Source of the DNA: Colimorpha_A sp900556615
GTDB taxonomy: Bacteria > Bacillota > Clostridia > Oscillospirales > CAG-272
Reading direction: 5' to 3'
Length of the DNA: 64,000 bases
Assembly (NCBI GenBank): GCA_963598415.1
Contig: CAVBUH010000047.1
Span: 62,001 to 126,000, forward strand
This document shows positions 7,560 to 15,939 of the stretch, one piece after another. Below the pieces are notes generated by a model. The model did not search any database. It was not told the origin of the DNA and saw only the letters and a program-made list of their open reading frames with translations. How positions within the stretch are numbered: the first letter of the stretch is position 1; every line of letters begins with the position of its first letter. A program made the position numbers and the translations under genes.

Positions 7560-8879
7560 ATGGAAAAGGATTTAACAAAAGGAAGCATTAAGAAACATTA
7601 TTTTACATATCTTACGGCAGCTTTTGGAAGTGCTCTGATAAGCTCTATTTATGGTATGGTGGATTCGGCAGTTGTTGGGCATTATGCAGGCCCTGATGGA
7701 TCGGCAGCCCTTGCTATCGTTATGCCTATATGGACAATTATTTACGCACTTGGTCTACTTATCGGAATTGGCGGCTCTGTTGCCTATGGATTTTATAAAG
7801 GACAAGAAAAAACAGATAAAGCAAATGCATATTTTACACTTTCGCTACTTGTTACGGGCATAATAAGTATATTGTGTTGGGTTGCTATTTGCGCATTTGA
7901 TGATGAACTTCTCTATCTGTTCGGTGCTGATGATAAGCTATTATCTCTTGCGAAAGAATATTTAACGCCTGTGAAATATGCTATACCTGTATTTCCCTTT
8001 ACGCAAATGTTGGCAGCTTTTTTAAGAAATGACAATGCACCCAGCCTTGCAACAAAATCTGTTTTGTTTGGTGGAATATTTAATGTTGTTGGCGACTTAC
8101 TTTTTGTGTTTGAATTTGATATGGGAATGTTCGGCGCAGGACTTGCAACAGCACTCGGTGCAACTCTTTCAGTCATAGTAATGCTTACACACTTTTTCGA
8201 CAAGAAAAACACATTGAAAATTACACGCATTTATGGTCAAATCCACAAAACAAAAGTGCTTACTATAAACGGCTTTTCAGCATTTCTCTCCGATATATCA
8301 ATGGGCGTTGTTTCAATGCTTTTTAACAGACAGATAATGAAATATTTAGGCAGTGATGCTTTGGCAGTATTTGGCGTTATTACGCAAATGACCGCCTTGG
8401 TACAATGTTCAACCTATGGAGCAGGACAAGCAGCACAGCCTATCCTTTCAAATAATTTTGGGGCAAATTTAACAAAACGAGTAAAAGAAACCAATAAATA
8501 CGGCATACTGACAGCAATTGTTTTCGGTATTGTTTGGACAATGATTGTTTTGACCATTCCGAATGGTGTATTAAAAGTGTATATGTCTCCAACAAAAAGC
8601 GTTTTGCAAATTGCACCTGATATCATGAGAGTTTACGGACTTTCTTATTTATTCCTGCCGCTTAACATTTATTCGACTTACTATTTTCAGTCGATAATGC
8701 GTTCCAAAACAGCTTTGATGGTATCAGCAGCAAGAGGACTTATCCTGTGTGGAATACTTGTGTATTTATTGCCTTTTGTCTTTGGAAGTACGGCAATTTG
8801 GTGGGTTATGCCGATTGTAGAAATTATTGTTGCTATATTTGTGATTTTTTCGATGGGCGAGAAGAAACTGAATATATAG
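7560..8879 (+). CDS. MATE family multidrug/Na+ antiporter
   Basis: 439 aa, with about 12 hydrophobic helices in two MATE-type halves and the start MEKDLTKGSIKKHY; the first helix region holds MVDSAVVGHYAG. It should export cationic drugs or metabolites using a Na+ or H+ gradient. ATG is preceded by GGAGG; the upstream in-frame extension crosses the leader terminator and is rejected. The gene is more AT-rich than its neighbours, lies on the opposite strand to most of the window and sits between an integrase relic and repeats, so it was probably acquired. Substrate cannot be inferred. Confidence 0.88.
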   Translation: MEKDLTKGSIKKHYFTYLTAAFGSALISSIYGMVDSAVVGHYAGPDGSAALAIVMPIWTIIYALGLLIGIGGSVAYGFYKGQEKTDKANAYFTLSLLVTGIISILCWVAICAFDDELLYLFGADDKLLSLAKEYLTPVKYAIPVFPFTQMLAAFLRNDNAPSLATKSVLFGGIFNVVGDLLFVFEFDMGMFGAGLATALGATLSVIVMLTHFFDKKNTLKITRIYGQIHKTKVLTINGFSAFLSDISMGVVSMLFNRQIMKYLGSDALAVFGVITQMTALVQCSTYGAGQAAQPILSNNFGANLTKRVKETNKYGILTAIVFGIVWTMIVLTIPNGVLKVYMSPTKSVLQIAPDIMRVYGLSYLFLPLNIYSTYYFQSIMRSKTALMVSAARGLILCGILVYLLPFVFGSTAIWWVMPIVEIIVAIFVIFSMGEKKLNI

Positions 8880-8987
8880 CAAAATTTACAAAGATTGTAA
8901 CGCAGTAGAAACTCATTTTTGAGGATGGAAACATAAAATATTACCTTGCTAATTCATCATTTGCAGACCGCATAAAATGGGCGTTTT

Positions 8988-9143
8988 TTAAGGCAACACC
9001 GCACAATTACCGGCTAACGCCTTTATTGCGCATATGCTTGCATCTTTTCCGTCAGAAGCCGCTCTTGACTCCTCAATTTGTATTGTCTGAGAAATAATCC
9101 GGCGCTGCAACTGCACAGCAATCATTGTGCGGTGTTGCCTTAA
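8988..9143 (-). repeat. Family A repeat, copy A4
   Basis: 156 bp, minus orientation, TTAA at both ends and ends GGCAACACCGC / GCGGTGTTGCC (compensatory changes keep the ends paired). The central GAGGAG hairpin is partly deleted. It lies in the 416-bp gap after the MATE gene, together with the hairpin at 9164 and a family B fragment. Confidence 0.85.
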
Positions 9144-9163
9144 AAATTCCGAAACCGTCTCGT

Positions 9164-9202
9164 GATATGCCCCCAAAAGTTAGACACTTTTGGGGGCATA
9201 TC
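9164..9202. terminator. 17-bp perfect hairpin
   Basis: GATATGCCCCCAAAAGT, loop TAGAC, then the exact complement. It lies between two convergent genes and may act as a bidirectional terminator. The loop region CCCCCAAAAGTTAGACA also resembles the outer end of some IS3-family elements, so an IS scar is an alternative. Confidence 0.5.
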
Positions 9203-9217
9203 ATATATATATCTATT

Positions 9218-9273
9218 AAGAATTTTTGCTGAGAATGACGGGAAACCAATCGAATCGGCTTTACGCAGTGATT
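9218..9273 (+). repeat. Family B repeat, right-half fragment B1
   Basis: AAGAATTTTTG...GAATGACGGGAAACCAATCGA...GCAGTGATTTTT aligns with the right half of the family B copies at 10891 and 26042. The left half is missing. Confidence 0.6.
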
Positions 9274-9295
9274 TTTATCGATACCCTTGATACCC

Positions 9296-10849
9296 TTATT
9301 TCAAAAAAATCGAAATGTCGATTATATTTACCAGATTCAGGGCAAATATTGCCGTTATAAGAACAGTATATACCGCTTTTTCCTTCAGGTGAAGCTTTTC
9401 AATAACAAACTGCAAGCCTTTTTGAAAGAGGGGTATAAAAGCCCATGCAAAATAAATGCTGAACAACGGACTTGCATGGACGCTCCATTGAAATCCAACA
9501 AAAAGGACAAACGCGGAAACCGTCCAAACAGCGCATAATCTTGTAAAATGCTCTTTACGGCTCACAATAACTCCCAATACCATGAATACAAAAATGATAA
9601 CACCGAGCAGCGAAATTTTGCCCAAAACATCGGTCCATATATATTTTCCCGCACTGTTTTCTGAACTGATTCCGAGAAAAGCACCATGCACCAGGTTCGT
9701 AAAAGAGTTCAGGCATTCTCTTATTGAAAGGCTTTTCAAACCGAAACGCTGCGCCATTGATGAAACTTCATCAAGAAGAATTCTCGGAACCAGCAAATGT
9801 ATTCTGCCGGTACATACAAGGAACATTACACCGACAGCAAAGGTACGACCTATTCTTAAAAGCTTTTGGAAAATATTCTCCTTTATAAGCAATTCATCGG
9901 CAAAGAGGAAAACACTCGTCGGCATTGTACCAACAGCAGCAATAAGATAAGGCTCTGCCCCTCTTTCTTTTCTGCAGAGACGATAAACATACAATACAAG
10001 AAGAAAAACACATATCTGATATTTTTCGAAAAAAGCCGAAAAAAGCAGCATCGGCAATGACACCAGCCAAAGCGGAAATACATATTGGCTCTTCGACAGC
10101 TTTCCGATCATGATTCCCGTCAAAAGCAAAAACTGAATATTGATCAGTTGGACGCAGGCAACGCACATTACATCAAGCAGCTGCGCCGGAGCAAATAATT
10201 GCAGTAAAGACCGTACAATAGACCATATCGGAAAAGTAATCACGCTCATAGCGGGATGACGTATATCATAATAATAGAGCTTGGGAAAAATACTTTTTGA
10301 GCAATACCCGGAGTCAATGGAATATACAACATCAAATTGCGTATACCATTTGGAATTTGTTGCGTAAAGAATAAGCACAGCGGCAGATAAAAAAGTCGCA
10401 GACAGAAGATATAATCTTTTCTCACTGCTGCTCATCTCGCTCCACAATTCCGAAATAAAACGGCTCGCTTTATCAAAAAGCATAACCGTCAGATAAAAAA
10501 GAGCAGGCATTGTAAAAATTCTCAGCCATAGCACAAAAGGATAAAAAGAAAACTGCCATTTTCCGATATCCGGAATGCCGGGCGTATGATGCATCGCCAC
10601 GACAAGAATAACAGCAACAGCAAGCGATAAAACAGACACGCCCGGATGTGATTTTATATACGATATATTCTCTCTCCAGGTCTTTCGGATGAAAAAAAGT
10701 GCAAATAAAAAAGACAGAGCAACCGTAAATATAATATACCATTTTTGAAAACGTATTATCAAATAAAAAGAAAGAAGCGAAAAAGAACAGGCCAAAGGCA
10801 CCCATGCGCCCCATTGTAAAAAATTCTTTTTTTGATTTGTTTGAGACAT
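9296..10849 (-). CDS. Polytopic membrane protein, putative GT-C type glycosyltransferase
   Basis: 517 aa with about 11-13 predicted hydrophobic helices. An early outside loop holds YSIDSGYC and DIRHPAMS (about residues 175-205), resembling the acidic and HP motifs of lipid-phosphate-sugar dependent GT-C enzymes. It would use a polyprenyl-phosphate sugar to glycosylate a surface polymer; this is inference from topology and context. AGGAGTAAACG precedes the ATG. The UbiA and HAD genes lie 270 bp upstream on the same strand, with a family B repeat between. Other possibilities are a polymerase or flippase. Confidence 0.6.
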   Translation of the reverse strand: MSQTNQKKNFLQWGAWVPLACSFSLLSFYLIIRFQKWYIIFTVALSFLFALFFIRKTWRENISYIKSHPGVSVLSLAVAVILVVAMHHTPGIPDIGKWQFSFYPFVLWLRIFTMPALFYLTVMLFDKASRFISELWSEMSSSEKRLYLLSATFLSAAVLILYATNSKWYTQFDVVYSIDSGYCSKSIFPKLYYYDIRHPAMSVITFPIWSIVRSLLQLFAPAQLLDVMCVACVQLINIQFLLLTGIMIGKLSKSQYVFPLWLVSLPMLLFSAFFEKYQICVFLLVLYVYRLCRKERGAEPYLIAAVGTMPTSVFLFADELLIKENIFQKLLRIGRTFAVGVMFLVCTGRIHLLVPRILLDEVSSMAQRFGLKSLSIRECLNSFTNLVHGAFLGISSENSAGKYIWTDVLGKISLLGVIIFVFMVLGVIVSRKEHFTRLCAVWTVSAFVLFVGFQWSVHASPLFSIYFAWAFIPLFQKGLQFVIEKLHLKEKAVYTVLITAIFALNLVNIIDISIFLK

Positions 10850-10890
10850 CGTTTACTCCTTTAAAATCAATTTCTTTATAAATATAAACA

Positions 10891-11049
10891 TTCAGGTATC
10901 TCTAAAAATTCAATATTCCCAGACGAAAATCGGCAGTCAAAACAACAATTCCGCAGACAGCGTATCCATCTGTCAAGGATTTTTGTGACGAATAACGGAA
11001 AATAGATCAAGCCGGATTGGGACAGTGAATTTTTAGAGCCCCCCTTCAA
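10891..11049 (+). repeat. Family B TTAA-type repeat, copy B2
   Basis: About 159 bp with inverted ends TCTCTAAAAATTCA / TGAATTTTTAGAG. The interior shares AATTCCGCAGACAG and TTTTTGTGACGAATAACGGA with the copy at 26042. The outer TTAA has decayed to TTCA / TCAA. It is located between the HAD and GT-C genes. Confidence 0.82.
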
Positions 11050-11122
11050 TCTGAGCGTTATTTTCAACAACAGAATAAAAGCGCCTCAAACTCAGGAATT
11101 TTCCGGAAATTTGCCGTCAGAA

Positions 11123-11683
11123 TCAAAAAATCTTCCATTCGGAGATTTTCCCTTTTTTAACCAAAAAAGCCCTTTCCGCAAGCGATGCAAGCGGCTGATC
11201 CGTCAAGGAATCCGAATAAAAGCAAGCAATGCTTTCACCGGGATAACAAATGAAAAAACGATCTGCCTTTTCCTTTCCTTTACAATTTTTTCCAACAACC
11301 CTTCCGGTATGCGGATCTATATATGTAGCAATCGGATCGGAAACACCAAGCGTTTTGCACACTGGCGCAAGAAGAAACTCGGGAGAAGCGGATATGATAA
11401 CGTCGCTTTTCTCTTTCCCAAGAAGATACCATTTTTGAATCTTTATATAATTTTTCTCCCAAAAGGCGGAAACATATGCCGGCACATCGATTTCGGAAAG
11501 AAAAGAAAAAAAGCGTGATTTCATTTCCGCATCGTCAATCCTGTGAAAATACCACAGCAAAATTCCCCTTATCTGTCTGAATATATATTTTACGATACGC
11601 GGATGTTTGAACAGGCAATACAAATAAAAATCGATTGTGCTGTCTCCTTTATATATCGTTTTGTCAAAATCATAAACATTCAT
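11123..11683 (-). CDS. HAD-superfamily phosphatase (phosphoserine phosphatase-like)
   Basis: 186 aa. Motif I is VYDFDKTIYKGD at the N-terminus (nucleophile Asp, acid/base Asp), motif II is the Ser of ISASPEFLL (about residue 100), and the late FYSDSLTDQPL supplies the metal-binding Asp. It starts 10 bp after the UbiA stop, so the two are cotranscribed. In decaprenylphosphoryl-arabinose type pathways a phosphatase removes the 5-phosphate after a UbiA enzyme makes polyprenyl-phosphoribose, and this is the likely role. The ribosome binding site (AAGG) is weak. Confidence 0.75.
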   Translation of the reverse strand: MNVYDFDKTIYKGDSTIDFYLYCLFKHPRIVKYIFRQIRGILLWYFHRIDDAEMKSRFFSFLSEIDVPAYVSAFWEKNYIKIQKWYLLGKEKSDVIISASPEFLLAPVCKTLGVSDPIATYIDPHTGRVVGKNCKGKEKADRFFICYPGESIACFYSDSLTDQPLASLAERAFLVKKGKISEWKIF

Positions 11684-11693
11684 TGTTATTGCC

Positions 11694-12557
11694 TTACAAA
11701 TAGAGAATAATGAACATAGCTGCCAAATATATCACGCAAAGAGCAAGAAGCACCTTATCGTGAAGTAATATCTCCACAGGATCTCCGTCGGAATTTCCTT
11801 CTACATTCATACTGTATTTCATCGTTATCAAAAGAACAATCGGAACCGTAAAAACAAGATAATTACTGTCATACAAAAGTGCCGTATCCTTATCCATGCT
11901 CCAAAGGGCATAGAATACATTGGCAAGCGCCAGACACATATACATATTTTTGTCAAGAAAATCGGAGGAATAGTTTTTAAGCACCTTTCGCGTCTCTCCG
12001 CCCTCGCTTCTTCGCAGCTCATTTCTCCTTTTCCCCAAAGCACAGTAGAACGCAACGGAAATCACAGTAAGATAAAGCCAATTTGAAACGGTAATACCGG
12101 ATATCGCAGCACCGTACATAATACGAATCAGAAAGCCCGCGGTAAGAAGCGTTATATCTACAATCGGAATGTTCTTAAGTCCAAAACTATATGCAATATT
12201 TATGGCAATGTATAAACCAAGCATAAGAGTAGACTGCAGACGGAATGCAGCAAAATTAAACGCAGCAGCGGCAGCCAGCATACCAACAGAAAGAATCAAA
12301 GCGCTTTTTACCGAAATCGCTCCGGAAGCAATCGGACGCCTGGACTTTACGGGATGCAGACGGTCCCGGTCTCTGTCACGTATATCGTTAATAATATATA
12401 TAAACGAGGATACCATACAAAAAGCGAAAAAGCCCAACAGACTCGGTACAAATTTATCTTTCTGAAAAATTTGACCACTGCATGCGACGGCCGCAAATAC
12501 CAAAAGATTTTTTATATAGTGATGTACCCGTATCAATTTCAGATAAGATTTTAACAT
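11694..12557 (-). CDS. UbiA-family prenyltransferase, decaprenyl-phosphate phosphoribosyltransferase-like
   Basis: 287 aa, polytopic. The Asp-rich motif NDIRDRDRDRLHPVKSRRP followed by IASG (about residues 62-85) is the signature of DPPR synthases, which move 5-phosphoribose from PRPP onto a polyprenyl phosphate. The N-terminus LKLIRVHHYIKNLLVFA fits that group, supporting the ATG at 12557 preceded by GGAGG, although the gap to the ATG is short. It is the first gene of a unit with the HAD phosphatase, and perhaps the GT-C protein. Not a quinone or heme biosynthesis UbiA by motif or context. Confidence 0.8.
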   Translation of the reverse strand: MLKSYLKLIRVHHYIKNLLVFAAVACSGQIFQKDKFVPSLLGFFAFCMVSSFIYIINDIRDRDRDRLHPVKSRRPIASGAISVKSALILSVGMLAAAAAFNFAAFRLQSTLMLGLYIAINIAYSFGLKNIPIVDITLLTAGFLIRIMYGAAISGITVSNWLYLTVISVAFYCALGKRRNELRRSEGGETRKVLKNYSSDFLDKNMYMCLALANVFYALWSMDKDTALLYDSNYLVFTVPIVLLITMKYSMNVEGNSDGDPVEILLHDKVLLALCVIYLAAMFIILYL

Positions 12558-12608
12558 GTTCCTCCGGTGCAAAACATAATTGTATATAATTAGTTTAATT
12601 AGTATATA

Positions 12609-12637
12609 ATTATATCATAATCAATCATATTTGTCAA
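12609..12637 (-). promoter_or_regulatory. Sigma-A promoter of the UbiA operon
   Basis: Minus strand TTGACA, 17 bp, TATAAT: perfect consensus 50 bp upstream of the start at 12557. Confidence 0.85.
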
Positions 12638-12709
12638 CATATTTAACAATATACAGTATATTGAATTTTTACAAAGTTCTCAAACAGATCGATATTATTA
12701 TTAACAGAT

Positions 12710-13062
12710 TTAAGGCTATACCACCGGGTTATGACAGTACAGATGCGCCGTCAGATTTTTCGGGATTCAGAGGGCAGTCGCACTAACGTGCGACTGCCCT
12801 CTGAAGTGGGGGTTTGCGGATGAAATCCGCAATTTTGACCATTTAAATTCATAATAATCCAAAGAAAATACAGTCAAAAACACCCGATTCGGCATTTTCC
12901 CGACCGGAAAAATGCCGGGCTTGTTGCTTAACGCAACAGCCCGCACAAAAAATACAAGCAATAGCGGCTCCTGTTGCGTTATTTTTTGTGACGAATGTCG
13001 GAAAATACGCAAGTAGCTGTGCTGTCAAGGCGTTTGCCGATAATTGTGCGGTATTGTCTTAA
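12710..13062 (+). repeat. Composite repeat A5: family A ends around foreign hairpin sequence
   Basis: The left part (TTAAGGCTATACCACCGGG... to about 12765) and the right end (...GTGCGGTATTGTCTTAA) are family A. The middle 250 bp contain an 18-bp perfect hairpin (12766-12805), a second hairpin at about 12914-12940 and a stretch (TTTTTTGTGACGAATGTCGG) close to family B. It fills most of the 600-bp gap between the UbiA promoter and the SRP RNA promoter. Confidence 0.65.
12766..12805. terminator. 18-bp perfect hairpin inside composite repeat A5
   Basis: TTCAGAGGGCAGTCGCAC, loop TAAC, then the exact complement. No U-tract follows. It interrupts a family A element and may be an inserted palindromic unit. 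Confidence 0.5.
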
Positions 13063-13126
13063 TTATAACGAAAAAAATCCACAATTCCGAATTGCACAGA
13101 AATTATAAAAAAATTAGCAAAAGCCC

Positions 13127-13155
13127 TTGAAAAAAACGCAAAGATCTGTTATAAT
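13127..13155 (+). promoter_or_regulatory. Sigma-A promoter of the SRP RNA
   Basis: TTGAAA, 17 bp, TATAAT, with a predicted start near 13162. Confidence 0.85.
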
Positions 13156-13161
13156 AATAAA

Positions 13162-13428
13162 GTATCTTAAAGATACGGTTATAAAACAAGATTTATAGGT
13201 ATCGGCCGAGATTCTTTCCCTTTTGAGCGTAGTCAGGATATTCGGTCTCTCCTGTGATTTTATGCTGATAAGCAGGTCTTTTGCGGCAGACGGCTGTGAA
13301 CCATGTCAGGCGGGGAACCGAGCAGCATTAAGCAGTTGCGGTTTGTGCGCGGAAGGAAGCCTGCTTATCAACATAAGATCATCCGGATTTATTATTTTGT
13401 ATTCTTGTTGTATGCCGTGTCTTTTTTT
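13162..13428 (+). ncRNA. ffs: Signal recognition particle RNA, large (Bacillus-type)
   Basis: About 265 nt. The S-domain core is clear: GTCAGG, a CGG-GGAA-CCG tetraloop hairpin, then AGCAGC (13305-13326), flanked by a perfect helix TGATAAGCAGG / CCTGCTTATCA. The ends pair as GATACGG...ACAAGA with TCTTGT...CCGTGTC, and a T7 tract follows. The length and closing helix indicate the Alu-domain-bearing form found in Bacillus and Clostridia. It guides Ffh and signal-sequence proteins to the membrane. Placement directly before dnaX is typical of Firmicutes. Confidence 0.9.
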
Positions 13429-13446
13429 CGGAAGGAGGCGACTGTT

Positions 13447-15009
13447 TTGCATACAACTCTTTACAGAAAATGGCGTCCCACCGATTTTTCCTCCGTTATA
13501 GGGCAAAAACATATCACTGATGTACTGAGATATGAGGTTCAAAACGGAAAAACGACTCACGCCTATCTTTTCTGCGGTTCAAGAGGAACCGGTAAAACAA
13601 CCTGCGCAAAAATTCTTGCGAAAGCGATAAACTGTCTCTACCCTGTGAACGGAAATCCCTGCGGAAAATGCGAAGCTTGCCTTGCTGTTGAAAGCGGAAA
13701 CGCCACCGATATAATTGAAATGGACGCCGCCAGCAACAACGGTGTCGAATATATACGGGATATTCGGGAAGAAATTGTTTATACCCCTGCTTTGCTAAAG
13801 AAAAAAGTATATATCATTGATGAGGTGCATATGCTTTCCTCCAGCGCCTTCAATGCACTGCTGAAAACGCTGGAAGAACCACCGGAGCATATTGTTTTCA
13901 TTCTTGCCACAACTGAGCTTCAAAAGCTCCCCTCCACGATCACCTCACGCTGTCAGCGCTTCGATTTCCGAAGGATCAGTACCGACGACATTGCGGAAAG
14001 ACTTGAATTTATTGCGGTGAAAGAGGATATTTCTCTTACGCATGAGGCGGCCAAGCTGATCGGTCGGTTGTCTCAGGGTGGTATGAGAGACGCGATCAGT
14101 CTTCTTGAGCTTTGCGCAGGAAGCGGTAAAACGATCGACACTGCGCTGGTAAACGAATCGGCCGGTGTTACCGGACGAGAAACAGTACAAAAGATTGTAA
14201 ATGCCGTTATTGAAAAAGATTATTCCGCTATATTCGAAACGATTGCCTATTTCTCAGTCTCTTCTATAGATATTTCGGTGTTCTGGCAGGAAATCATCTC
14301 ATACTATCGCGACATGCTTGTTGTAAAAGCTTCCGCCGACGCTGACAGATTTCTCGATCTCACGGAGGATGAGTTAACTGCCGTGAAAAAAAGCGCTTCA
14401 GTATTTACAAAAGAAAAGCTTCTTTATCACTTAAGACTTCTTGAGGATGCCTATATTATAATGCAAAGAGGCTCTGCTTTAAAGCGCATCTGCGCTGAAA
14501 TGACGCTGATAAAAATGACCGATGACAAAACCTCCGACAGCAATGAGGCTCTTCTGTCCCGAATTGCGGCATTGGAGGAAAAGCTTGCCGCGGGAACTAT
14601 AAGTTATCAGAAAAACGAGGAATCCTCTCCGATAAATCCCGCGTTGGATCCGGCAGCCGATAATCCGATATCGACCATAAAGGCAAATTCGGAAAAAAAA
14701 GATTATGTTGAAAACGAAAATAAACCGATCGAGTCGTGGAGTGAAATCGTAAAGGCAATTGAGAGAAGCGATATGGGGCTTGCCTCCGCTCTCAAGCTTG
14801 CTTCAGGTAAAATATCCGATAATAATAAAATTATTATTTCAGTCGGAGACAGCTTTTCAAAGATGCTTATAGAAAAAGAGGGGAATCCTCTGCTTATTGC
14901 TTCCGCAATCAACTCCTCCGGAGAAATTTCCGAGATTGCTCCCGATAATATTACAGTAGTCATCAATAAAAGCAATAACAGCGAATCAGATTTTCTCGCT
15001 GACTTTTGA
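13447..15009 (+). CDS. dnaX: DNA polymerase III subunit gamma/tau
   Basis: 520 aa from a TTG start (LHTTLYRKWRPTDF) preceded by AGGAGG eight bases away. The longer frame upstream lies inside the SRP RNA and is rejected. AAA+ clamp-loader ATPase: Walker A GSRGTGKTTCAK, zinc-binding Cys set CLYPVNGNPCGKCEAC, Walker B IIDEVHMLS (DEXH), sensor 1 LATTE and SRC finger TSRCQRFDFR. The C-terminal part beyond about residue 360 is polar and variable, as in tau. It loads the beta clamp at the fork. ybaB follows 94 bp downstream. Confidence 0.96.
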   Translation: MHTTLYRKWRPTDFSSVIGQKHITDVLRYEVQNGKTTHAYLFCGSRGTGKTTCAKILAKAINCLYPVNGNPCGKCEACLAVESGNATDIIEMDAASNNGVEYIRDIREEIVYTPALLKKKVYIIDEVHMLSSSAFNALLKTLEEPPEHIVFILATTELQKLPSTITSRCQRFDFRRISTDDIAERLEFIAVKEDISLTHEAAKLIGRLSQGGMRDAISLLELCAGSGKTIDTALVNESAGVTGRETVQKIVNAVIEKDYSAIFETIAYFSVSSIDISVFWQEIISYYRDMLVVKASADADRFLDLTEDELTAVKKSASVFTKEKLLYHLRLLEDAYIIMQRGSALKRICAEMTLIKMTDDKTSDSNEALLSRIAALEEKLAAGTISYQKNEESSPINPALDPAADNPISTIKANSEKKDYVENENKPIESWSEIVKAIERSDMGLASALKLASGKISDNNKIIISVGDSFSKMLIEKEGNPLLIASAINSSGEISEIAPDNITVVINKSNNSESDFLADF

Positions 15010-15103
15010 CAAAAATAAAGCAAAAAATCAAATCGAAAAATGATGGGTACAGACATTGTTCAGCCCTTATTGAAAATATTAGCAAAGGAATGGAATTTTA
15101 TTT

Positions 15104-15451
15104 ATGAAAGCAAGATTACCGCAGGGAATGGGAGGCGGTTCCTCCAATATGCAGGGAATGGTCAGACAGGTACAGAAAATGCAGGAGCAGATGACACAGC
15201 TTCAGGAAGAACTCGATTCCCGCGAATATGAGATAAACGCCGGGGGCGGAGCCGTTACCATTAAAATCAATGGAAAGAAAGAGATTCTTTCTATATCAAT
15301 GAAGCCCGAAATCGTCGATCCGGACGATATTGAAACCTTAAGCGACGTTTTGATTGCCGCCGTAAACGAGGCAATTCGCAAGGTTGAGGAAGTCAACTCT
15401 ACCGAAATGTCCAAGGTCACGGGAAATGTCTCCATTCCCGGTCTGTTCTGA
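15104..15451 (+). CDS. ybaB: YbaB/EbfC nucleoid-associated protein
   Basis: 115 aa. Gly/Met-rich N-terminus (LPQGMGGGSSNMQGM), a helix with QVQKMQEQMTQLQEELDS, then the beta part GGGAVTIKINGKKEILSI typical of the family. It binds DNA as a dimer. The dnaX-ybaB-recR order is the standard arrangement; here recR is separated by 490 bp that include a repeat. Confidence 0.95.
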   Translation: MKARLPQGMGGGSSNMQGMVRQVQKMQEQMTQLQEELDSREYEINAGGGAVTIKINGKKEILSISMKPEIVDPDDIETLSDVLIAAVNEAIRKVEEVNSTEMSKVTGNVSIPGLF

Positions 15452-15646
15452 AATCTGATTGTTTAAGTGGATTTTCAGCAAAGATTCGTTTCTGTTAAAA
15501 CTGTTTCATTTATTATCGCCGTTATTACCGGTCCTTCCGGCATAGAAAAAGCCGGCAGAATCAGAAAAATTTTGACAGTTACAAAAAACAATGACCGTTA
15601 GCTTGAAATATAAAACATAACAAAATTTCACGATTTTTACAGAGAT

Positions 15647-15827
15647 TTAGGCAATACCGCACAATGATTGTTGTACAACTGCGCCGCCAGATTTTTCGTC
15701 AGACGATGCAAATTGTAGAGGCAAGAGTGGCGCTCCTCTGCCTACGAAATTTGTGAAGTATGACAGAATAGACACAAGCAAATGCGCATCAAAGGCGATA
15801 GCCGTGCACCCAGCGGTATTGCCTTTA
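15647..15827 (+). repeat. Family A repeat, copy A6
   Basis: About 181 bp with perfect GGCAATACCGC / GCGGTATTGCC ends; outer TTAA changed to TTTAG and CTTTAC. It lies in the 488-bp ybaB-recR gap; the other 300 bp hold only a weak CCGGC/GCCGG stem near 15537. Confidence 0.85.
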
Positions 15828-15939
15828 CTTCGGTAGATATTCGCCAACAATCGTTCCGAGAACAGAACATCCGGCAGACAGTCGGTACTGCTGTTTTTTC
15901 TCCAATAAAACCCTTTATTAAAAATTCAGAAGGTTGAAT

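Noticed and set aside
10876..11070. 64-aa minus-strand ORF, and the similar one at 26085-26306
   Set aside because: Both are encoded by family B repeat copies (shared FVTKIL-RW-CLRN text), not genes.
12767..13012. 81-aa minus-strand ORF inside composite repeat A5
   Set aside because: It covers a perfect hairpin and repeat fragments and has no ribosome binding site.
13303..13446. N-terminal extension of dnaX from an upstream ATG
   Set aside because: That region is the SRP RNA and its terminator; conserved DnaX sequence begins at the TTG with AGGAGG.
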